Below are positions 34,913 to 42,680 of a stretch of DNA of 42,680 bases, one piece after another. The number at the start of each line of letters is the position of its first letter. Position 1 is the first letter of the stretch. Below the pieces are notes generated by a model. It had not been told where the DNA came from, did no database searches, and saw nothing but the letters and a program-made list of their open reading frames with translations. Position numbers and translations under genes: made by a program. This stretch comes from Magnetococcales bacterium DC0425bin3. GTDB lineage: Bacteria > Pseudomonadota > Magnetococcia > Magnetococcales > DC0425bin3. The DNA is taken from NCBI GenBank assembly GCA_002753665.1, contig PEAP01000016.1, positions 1 to 42,680 on the forward strand, in the 5' to 3' direction.

Positions 34913-35599
34913 GTGCGCGACCTCATGTGGCTCCTGCTTGCAACCATCGGCATCGTCGGGATCTGGCTGCTCATCAATTACAGGATATTGGTCCCGGCAT
35001 TGAAGCGCAAACGCGCCCTGCGTTACCAGAAAATCTGCCCCGAGTTCTTCCTGCCCGCCCTGTCCCCGAACCTGGACACCACGGTCAAGGTCACCAGCCG
35101 ATCCAATAATCCGGTGCATTACAAGGTCAACCTGTATCGCCTGACCTGCACCTGCTCCCGGTTCCGCAGACAGCGCGGTTACTATCCGGATCAGGATATC
35201 CGCCGCCTGTGCCGGCATCTGCGCCGGGCACTGGAGAGCGAAAACGTCCTGGATCAGTACGACGAACTGACCCGCAAGATCATTCAGGAACGGGTGCGGG
35301 ACAAATGCTACCAGCGCGACACAGTCCTGGGCACGGAAGTGGCCTTCGGGTTTCATCCCAAGCAGGAATTCATGCGCGTCTATGCCCGGAGACGCGGCCA
35401 ACAGGATGGCCCGAACGGGCCGTTCACCGGAACCTACGAGAAATTCTCCCTCAATATCAACCAGGAATCGTGGATCTACGGCGAGGCTCCCCCCGGGGCC
35501 ACGGAATTGATCACTCGGGCCAAGGCGATCCTCGCCCAGGTCAAGGCGCAGCTACCCGATTCCGACAAGGACGATTCCGACAAGGAAACGGACGCCTGA
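34913..35599 (+). CDS. Membrane-anchored protein with SWIM-type zinc motif
   Basis: This 228-residue protein has an N-terminal helix (about residues 5-24, WLLLATIGIVGIWLLINY), so most of it faces one side of the membrane. Residues near 80-105 contain C-x-C-x17-C-x-H (LTCTCSRF to LCRHLRRAL), a SWIM-like zinc motif usually tied to DNA or protein binding. The tail is Asp/Lys-rich (DSDKDDSDKE). The GTG at 34913 follows AAGGAA by eight bases; an ATG at 34925 is the alternative. It is convergent with rny (19-base gap) and divergent from the LolA-like gene. I do not recognise a named family. Confidence 0.68.
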   Translation: MRDLMWLLLATIGIVGIWLLINYRILVPALKRKRALRYQKICPEFFLPALSPNLDTTVKVTSRSNNPVHYKVNLYRLTCTCSRFRRQRGYYPDQDIRRLCRHLRRALESENVLDQYDELTRKIIQERVRDKCYQRDTVLGTEVAFGFHPKQEFMRVYARRRGQQDGPNGPFTGTYEKFSLNINQESWIYGEAPPGATELITRAKAILAQVKAQLPDSDKDDSDKETDA

Positions 35600-35618
35600 T
35601 TCTTGTCCAACGCTGGCC

Positions 35619-37181
35619 TCAGTGGGCCACCCCGGTGGCCCGGGTTTCCCGGATGACGGTGACCCGGATCTGGCCGGGATAGGTCATCTCGTTCTCCACC
35701 CGCAGGGCGATGTCCCGGGCCAGCAGGGTGGCGTGGTCGTCGTCCACCTTGTCCGACTGCACGATCACCCGCAGCTCCCGACCCGCCTGGATGGCGTAGG
35801 CCTTGTCCACTCCACCGAAGTCGGTGGCGATGCGTTCCAGGTTTTCCAACCGTTTGATGTAGGTCTCCAGGTTCTCCCGCCGGGCCCCGGGCCGGGCCGC
35901 GGACAGGGCGTCGGCGGCGTTGGTGAGAGGACCGTAGACCGAGGTGGGCTCGATGTCGAAATGGTGGGACCAGATGGCGTTGACCACCACCGGGTTCTCC
36001 TTGAACTTCTTGGCCAGTTGCCCCCCGATCACCGCATGGGATCCCTGGGTCTCGTGGTCCACCGCCTTGCCGATGTCGTGCAGCAGGCCGCAGCGCCGGG
36101 CGATGTTGGCATCCAGCCCCAGCTCGTCGGCCATGATACCGGCGAAGGAGGCCACTTCCACCGAATGGTTGAGGACGTTCTGGGTATAGGAGGTGCGGAA
36201 CTTCAGGGTACCCAGCAGCCGCACGATGTCCCGGTGGGCGCCATGGACCCCGGCATCCAGCAGGGCCTGTTCGCCGGCCTCGCGGATCTCGTTGCTGATG
36301 CCCTTGCGGGTCTTGCGGGCCACCTCTTCGATGCGGGCCGGGTGGATGCGGCCGTCGGCGATCAGCTCCTCCAGGGCGCGTTTGGCCACTTGGCGCCGCA
36401 CCGGATCGAACCCCGAGATCACCACCGCCTCGGGGGTATCGTCGATGATCAGATCACAGCCGGTGGCCGCCTCCAGAGCGCGGATGTTGCGGCCTTCCCG
36501 GCCGATGATGCGCCCTTTCATCTCCTCGGAGGGCAGGGCAACCACGCTGACGGTATGTTCCGCCACCGACTCGCCGGCATAGCGTTGAATGGCGGTGGCG
36601 ATGATCTCGCTGCTGCGTTTCCTGGCCTCGCGGCGGGTCTCTTCCTCGATCTGCTTGAGCAGCTTGGCCGATTCCAGCCGGGCCTGGTCGCGGATTTCCG
36701 CGATCAGGAGTTCCTTGGCCTGTTCGGCGGTGAGCAGGGCGATTTCCTCCAGACGGGTGAAGATCCCGGCCTGGAGTTCCCGGGTCCGCTCCTTCTCCTT
36801 CTCCAGCTCCCGCTCCTCGGCTTCCAGCCCGCCGCGCCGCTGATCCACTTCCTGTTCCCGCTGGTCCAACTGGTCCATCTTGCGGTCCAGGGTTTCCTCC
36901 CGCTTTTCCAGACGGCGCTTCTGTTGCTGCAGCTCGCGGTTGCGTTCCTCCAACTCCCGCTCCACCTCTTCCCGGATGCGATGGCGGGCGTCCTTTTCCC
37001 GCAGTTCCGCTTCCCGTTCCGCGGCCCGGCGCTTCTCTTCCAGGGACTCCAGGGCCAGGCGGGAGCGCTCCTCCCGTTCCTTCTGCCGTTCGGCCAAGCG
37101 GCGGCGCTGGGTCAGCCACACCCCCAGCGCGACCAGCATCCCCAGCAGCGCGCCCAATACCAATGCCACAAGCACGTTCAT
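35619..37181 (-). CDS. rny: Ribonuclease Y
   Basis: This 520-residue protein has the full RNase Y layout: an N-terminal membrane helix ([20 protein letters not shown]), a long Glu/Arg coiled coil to about residue 190, a KH domain ([19 protein letters not shown]) and an HD domain with [12 protein letters not shown]. It is an endoribonuclease starting mRNA decay at the membrane. The start at 37181 gives [10 protein letters not shown]. RNase Y is widespread in Firmicutes and several deep proteobacterial lineages but absent from most enterics, which informs the taxonomic guess. Confidence 0.92.
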   Translation of the reverse strand: MNVLVALVLGALLGMLVALGVWLTQRRRLAERQKEREERSRLALESLEEKRRAAEREAELREKDARHRIREEVERELEERNRELQQQKRRLEKREETLDRKMDQLDQREQEVDQRRGGLEAEERELEKEKERTRELQAGIFTRLEEIALLTAEQAKELLIAEIRDQARLESAKLLKQIEEETRREARKRSSEIIATAIQRYAGESVAEHTVSVVALPSEEMKGRIIGREGRNIRALEAATGCDLIIDDTPEAVVISGFDPVRRQVAKRALEELIADGRIHPARIEEVARKTRKGISNEIREAGEQALLDAGVHGAHRDIVRLLGTLKFRTSYTQNVLNHSVEVASFAGIMADELGLDANIARRCGLLHDIGKAVDHETQGSHAVIGGQLAKKFKENPVVVNAIWSHHFDIEPTSVYGPLTNAADALSAARPGARRENLETYIKRLENLERIATDFGGVDKAYAIQAGRELRVIVQSDKVDDDHATLLARDIALRVENEMTYPGQIRVTVIRETRATGVAH

Positions 37182-37240
37182 GGCCCGTCTATCTCCCAAC
37201 CACCCCCGGTCCCAGCCATCCCCGGCGTGGTTTGTCTGTC

Positions 37241-37305
37241 GATTGGCGGCGGGGGGCTACCCACCCCGACGCATGCGCGTGAAAGTCGCTCCGCGACTGT
37301 CACGG
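37241..37305 (-). repeat. Dispersed intergenic repeat, copy G (overlaps a gene end)
   Basis: The hairpin AGTCGC-TCC-GCGACT (37284-37298) with flanking GTCACGG matches copy D almost base for base. The core is degenerate (CGTCGGGGTGGGTAGCCCCC on the minus strand). The last 16 or so codons of the 5-formyl-THF ligase are encoded by this repeat. Confidence 0.65.
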
Positions 37306-37886
37306 TAACCACAGCGATGGATGCCATGCTCCGTCACCACACCGTCCAGGGGCACGTCCCGGGGCCCCGGGACCAGGGACGGTACTGCCTGAAACCCATA
37401 GGCCAACCCCACCCGCCAGGGACGCCGGGCGGAGCCGCGGAAACGGGCCAGCAGGCGGTCGTAATACCCGCCCCCATATCCCAGCCGGACACCGCGCCGG
37501 TCGAACCCCACCAGGGGCAACAGGATCATGTCGGGCAGGGACCGGGCCGGGGTTCGGTCCGGACCCTCCAGCGGCTCCCGGGTGCCGAACGGCCCCCGCC
37601 GCAACGGGTCGCCCGGGCGGAAACGCACCATCCGCAGTTGCTGGTCCACCGAGATCACCGGCAGAAAAATCGCCTTGCCGGTCCGGTGGGCATGGTCCAG
37701 CAGGAGCCGGCAATCGACCTCGTTCTGGATCGGAATATAGGCGCCGATGGAGCTGGCGCGCCGGTACAGGGGCAGGCGGATGGCGTGGAGGCAAACGGCC
37801 CGACTGAGCCGTTGCATCCGGGCGGCGGAGAGATGGCGCCGGGTGCGCCGCAAACGGTTGCGGTGATAACGTTTACGGCTTGGCAA
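37257..37886 (-). CDS. 5-formyltetrahydrofolate cyclo-ligase (YgfA type)
   Basis: This 209-residue enzyme converts 5-formyl-THF to 5,10-methenyl-THF with ATP. A basic start (RKRYHRNRLRRTRR), IGAYIPIQNEVD and the C-terminal RLGYGGGYYDRLLA motif identify the family. It lies directly after the 6S RNA gene, the conserved ssrS-ygfA arrangement, and probably forms one transcript with it. The last residues (GYRDSRGATFTRMRRGG) are encoded by repeat copy G, so the repeat has replaced the native C-terminus. Confidence 0.88.
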   Translation of the reverse strand: MPSRKRYHRNRLRRTRRHLSAARMQRLSRAVCLHAIRLPLYRRASSIGAYIPIQNEVDCRLLLDHAHRTGKAIFLPVISVDQQLRMVRFRPGDPLRRGPFGTREPLEGPDRTPARSLPDMILLPLVGFDRRGVRLGYGGGYYDRLLARFRGSARRPWRVGLAYGFQAVPSLVPGPRDVPLDGVVTEHGIHRCGYRDSRGATFTRMRRGG

Positions 37887-37893
37887 TGGTCAA

Positions 37894-38068
37894 ACCCCCA
37901 CTTGTGCCGTGGGATCACAGCCTCTCGAACCCAGTTTTAAAGGTGGATTCCCGGGTGACCGCTTCTGGCAAGTCCCTGGGGACTCGCACTCCACGGTCAG
38001 GGCGGGGATCCTGGGCTCAAAAGTATCGGCTCAGGAGGATGATGGATCCTCACGAACACCGCAGGGGA
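37894..38068 (-). ncRNA. ssrS: 6S RNA
   Basis: Read on the minus strand, the segment contains CCTGAGCCGATACTTTTGAG, matching the conserved CCUGAGCCGAUAUUU of E. coli 6S RNA, and TTTAAAACTG matching its CUUAAAACUG element. Ends can pair: CCCC-TGCG-GTGTTCGTG near the 5' end with CACGGCAC-AAGT-GGGG near the 3' end. Size (about 175 bases) and location between zapA and the 5-formyl-THF ligase gene are both classic. 6S RNA mimics an open promoter and sequesters sigma70-RNA polymerase in stationary phase. Ends are approximate. Confidence 0.88.
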
Positions 38069-38097
38069 CCTGTATTGCAGCCCTGTGCCAGGGCGAT

Positions 38098-38385
38098 TCA
38101 GCCATCTTCCAGCAGACGGTCAGCGGCCGAGATCAGATCTCTCAGGCGTCGTTCGTCGGTTGCCGTCCGACCCTGGGGCTCCCGTTGCACCTGAAAGAGG
38201 GTGTCCGCGATCCGGAGGGCCGCCATGATGGCCAGACGATCACTGGCTGGGCTGTTGGAGTATTGGGCCATCTTCCCCATGACGCCATCCACATACTCCG
38301 CCAACTCTCTGATATAATCCTTCCCGGCTTCGGTACGCAGCTTGAAGGTCTGGCCATGAATCTTCACTTCCACGGATTCCGACAT
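38098..38385 (-). CDS. zapA: Cell division protein ZapA
   Basis: This 95-residue protein has the ZapA N-terminal domain (VEVKIHGQTFKLRTEAGKD, then YVDGVMGKMAQ) and a C-terminal coiled coil (DRLAIMAALRIADTLFQ). ZapA cross-links FtsZ filaments at the division ring. It follows the ZapB-like gene and precedes 6S RNA, as in many proteobacteria. Confidence 0.92.
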   Translation of the reverse strand: MSESVEVKIHGQTFKLRTEAGKDYIRELAEYVDGVMGKMAQYSNSPASDRLAIMAALRIADTLFQVQREPQGRTATDERRLRDLISAADRLLEDG

Positions 38386-38421
38386 GGCCCCTGGCCCCGA
38401 TGCGAAAGGGTTGGACGGTTC

Positions 38422-38712
38422 CTATTCGTTGAACCGGGCCAGCAGGCCTTCGATCCGTTCGACGATCCGGGCTTTTTCCTGCTGCAACTCCTCCACCTGC
38501 CGGCCCAGTCGGGTCAGTTCGCCGTCCTGGGTGGCGGTCCGCTGGTCGCGTTGCAGGAGCTGTTCCCGCAGCTCGGCATTCTCGCTCCGCAGGGACTGGA
38601 TGGTGCCCGCCAGGGCCTCCCACCGCTGTTCGAGCTGGGCCAGCGGATCGGCTGCCGCAGGATTCTGCTGCCCGTCATGCTGTTGGGGATGCCACTCTCC
38701 GTGCCCGTCCAT
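38422..38712 (-). CDS. Small coiled-coil protein, ZapB-like or TIGR02449-like
   Basis: This 96-residue protein has a Gln/His-rich start and a heptad-like helix (LEQRWEALAGTIQSLRSENA, then LTRLGRQVEELQQEKARIVE) through the C-terminus. Short coiled-coil proteins commonly precede zapA and act in Z-ring organisation. The ATG at 38712 follows AGGAG by eight bases. The name rests mainly on position and coiled coil; the sequence is too simple for a firm assignment. Confidence 0.68.
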   Translation of the reverse strand: MDGHGEWHPQQHDGQQNPAAADPLAQLEQRWEALAGTIQSLRSENAELREQLLQRDQRTATQDGELTRLGRQVEELQQEKARIVERIEGLLARFNE

Positions 38713-38903
38713 AGGCTGTTCTCCTGGCGTTGATCGTTTCCATTGGAGCCAGGTTCGGCTCCCTCCTGCCCGGGTCCGTCCGGCCATTCCCTTCCGGCCC
38801 CCATCGACTGCCCGACCCAGAACCTGGATTCTAGGATTCGGCCTGCGGATGTGTCAAGCACCCCCGGGATCTGCCCGTCGCGACGCGACGTGCAGATCCT
38901 GCC

Positions 38904-40335
38904 TCAGTCCAGCACCGACGGTCCCTGGCGCAGCCAGCCGTCCACCGCCCGGGCCGCCTGGCGGCCGCCATGGATCGCCTTGAGGACCAGGGATTGCCCG
39001 GTCTGCATGTCGCCGGCGGCGAACACCCCGGGGATGCTGGTCATGAACTGCTCATTGACCCGCACGTTGCCGCGGGCATCCAGGGCCACGCCTAGGTTTT
39101 CCAGCAGCCCGGTCCGGATGGGGTGGAGAAAACCCATGGCCAGCAGGACCAGATCCGCCGCCAGCTTGAACCCGCCGTCAGGCATTTCGTGCATTTCGTC
39201 GGCGCCGCCCTCCCGCTGCTCCCAGCGCAGCCGCACACATTTGAGCCCCTGGACCCGTCCATCCGTTCCGCTGAAGGACTTGGTCAGCACGCTCCACAGC
39301 CGCTCGCAACCCTCCTGGTGGGAGGTGGAGGTGCGCAGCATGTGGGGCCACATGGGCCAGGGAGTCTCGACGGAGCGGTCCTTGGGCGGCTTGGGCAGCA
39401 GTTCGAGCTGGGTGACCGAAATCGCCCCCTGCCGCACCGCGGTGCCCACGCAATCGGCGCCGGTATCGCCGCCGCCGATCACCACCACCCGCTTGCCCTG
39501 GGCGCTGATCTCCCGCTGCGGGGGGAAGGTGGCGCCGTCCAGGCGGCGGTTCTGCTGGGTGAGAAAATCCATGGCGAAGTGGATGCCGGTCAGCTTGCGG
39601 CCCGGCACCCGCAGATCCCGGGGTTCCTCGGAACCACCGGTCAGCAGGACGGCGTCGTGGCTGGCGCGCAGTTCCTCCGCCGGCAGGTCCACTCCCACGT
39701 TGACGCCGGTGCGAATCTCCAGGCCCTCGGCCACCATCTGTTCCAGCCGGCGGTCGATCACCCACTTTTCCAGTTTGAAATCGGGGATGCCGAAGCGCAA
39801 CAGGCCGCCCGCCTTGGCGTTCTTTTCAAACAGGGTCACGCGGTGGCCGGCCCGGACCAGTTGCTGGGCCGCCGCCAGACCGGCGGGACCGGATCCCACC
39901 ACCGCCACCCGTTTGCCGGTTTGGGTGGCGGGCAGCTGGGGTTGGATCAGGCCGCGCTTGAACCCTTCCTCGGCGATGGCTTTCTCGATCTCCCGGATGG
40001 AGACCGGATCCCGGTTGATCCCCACCACGCAGGAGCCCTCGCACAGGGCGGGGCAGACCCGCCCGGTGAACTCGGGAAAGTTGTTGGTGCGGTGCATGGT
40101 CTGCACGGCCTCGTCCCAACGCCCCCGATACACCCAGTCGTTCCAGGCCGGGATCAAATTGCTGAGGGTGCAGCCGCTGTGGCAAAACGGCACCCCGCAA
40201 TCCATGCAGCGGGCCGCCTGCCGCTGCAGACGCTCCTGGGGAAAGGGGTTGTACAGCTCCTGCCAGTCGTTGACCCGTTCGGCCACCGGACGGGGGTGGG
40301 GGGTTTCCCGCTCAATTTCCATGAACCCGGTGATC

Positions 40336-40343
<8 letters not shown>
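38904..40343 (-). CDS. gltD: Glutamate synthase small subunit
   Basis: This 479-residue protein has N-terminal cysteine clusters for [4Fe-4S] centres ([13 protein letters not shown] and CPALCEGSC), an FAD-binding [13 protein letters not shown] and an NADPH-binding [13 protein letters not shown]. It oxidises NADPH and feeds electrons to the GltB subunit. The ATG at 40343 overlaps the gltB end by eight bases. The motif [13 protein letters not shown] marks the C-terminal FAD site. Confidence 0.93.

Positions 40344-42680
<2,337 letters not shown>

Noticed and set aside
35622-37940. A 772-residue plus-strand frame opposite rny and the 5-formyl-THF ligase
   Set aside because: It covers two real genes on the other strand, and its His/Gly/Gln/Leu-rich composition is that of a shadow of coiled-coil codons.

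Overview
The window is a high-GC (about two thirds by eye), gene-dense bacterial chromosome segment. A TolC-type outer-membrane channel, an AmpD/Mpl murein-recycling pair, AlgH/YqgE, ZapA with a neighbouring 6S RNA and YgfA-type ligase, and ParE point to a Gram-negative proteobacterium. The presence of RNase Y beside zapA/6S/ygfA is more reminiscent of deep-branching groups (Magnetococcia or Zetaproteobacteria-like) than of typical gamma- or betaproteobacteria. That placement is inference from gene content only.

Positions 1-2.5 kb hold a left-edge fragment, a basic Arg/Gln-rich exported protein and argD. Positions 2.6-11.7 kb (+ strand) form one tightly packed operon. It starts at an FNR/Dnr-type promoter and encodes a one-helix peptide, a CuA subunit II, a ba3-like heme-copper catalytic subunit, heme O synthase, a SCO/SenC copper chaperone, a cytochrome b/ferredoxin/MvhD fusion, a membrane-anchored protein of unknown function, NapG-like and NapH-like iron-sulfur proteins and, last, a Dnr/FNR-type regulator. 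The catalytic subunit keeps all six metal-binding histidines but has Gln234 where oxygen reductases carry the cross-linked Tyr. I therefore read it as a CuA-type nitric oxide reductase (NorSY/sNOR- or eNOR-like) rather than an oxidase.

Positions 11.8-19.9 kb (- strand) hold a compact nirS-nirC-nirF-nirG-nirH-nirDL-nirJ-nirN operon: cytochrome cd1 nitrite reductase plus nearly the whole heme d1 pathway, without nirE. It also has an FNR/Dnr-type box. The two operons converge on dnr/nirN, so the 17 kb block looks like a self-contained, NO-responsive nitrite-to-N2O module: NirS makes NO, the heme-copper enzyme removes it, and Dnr can switch on both.

Positions 20.2-27.1 kb are accessory: an AAA ATPase with a small possible TOPRIM-like partner (defence-like), an SxtJ-like/DUF5989/carbamoyltransferase trio, a decapitated RluA-family pseudouridine synthase remnant, a glycosyltransferase, tRNA-Leu(CAG) with its terminator, and a DUF433/DUF5615 toxin-antitoxin pair. 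Positions 27.2-42.7 kb are mostly housekeeping: algH, mpl, ampD-like, a NifU C-terminal-domain protein, a TolC-family channel, parE, infA with a TTG start, a LolA-like exported protein, a membrane-anchored SWIM zinc-motif protein, rny, a 5-formyl-THF ligase, 6S RNA, zapA, a ZapB-like coiled coil, gltD and the C-terminal half of gltB, which runs off the right edge.

A family of about 45-65 bp dispersed repeats (a short hairpin joined to a GGTGGAGGGTG...CCCCATCCATCAAA-like core) occurs at least seven times, almost always hugging gene ends or starts. In two genes it contributes codons.
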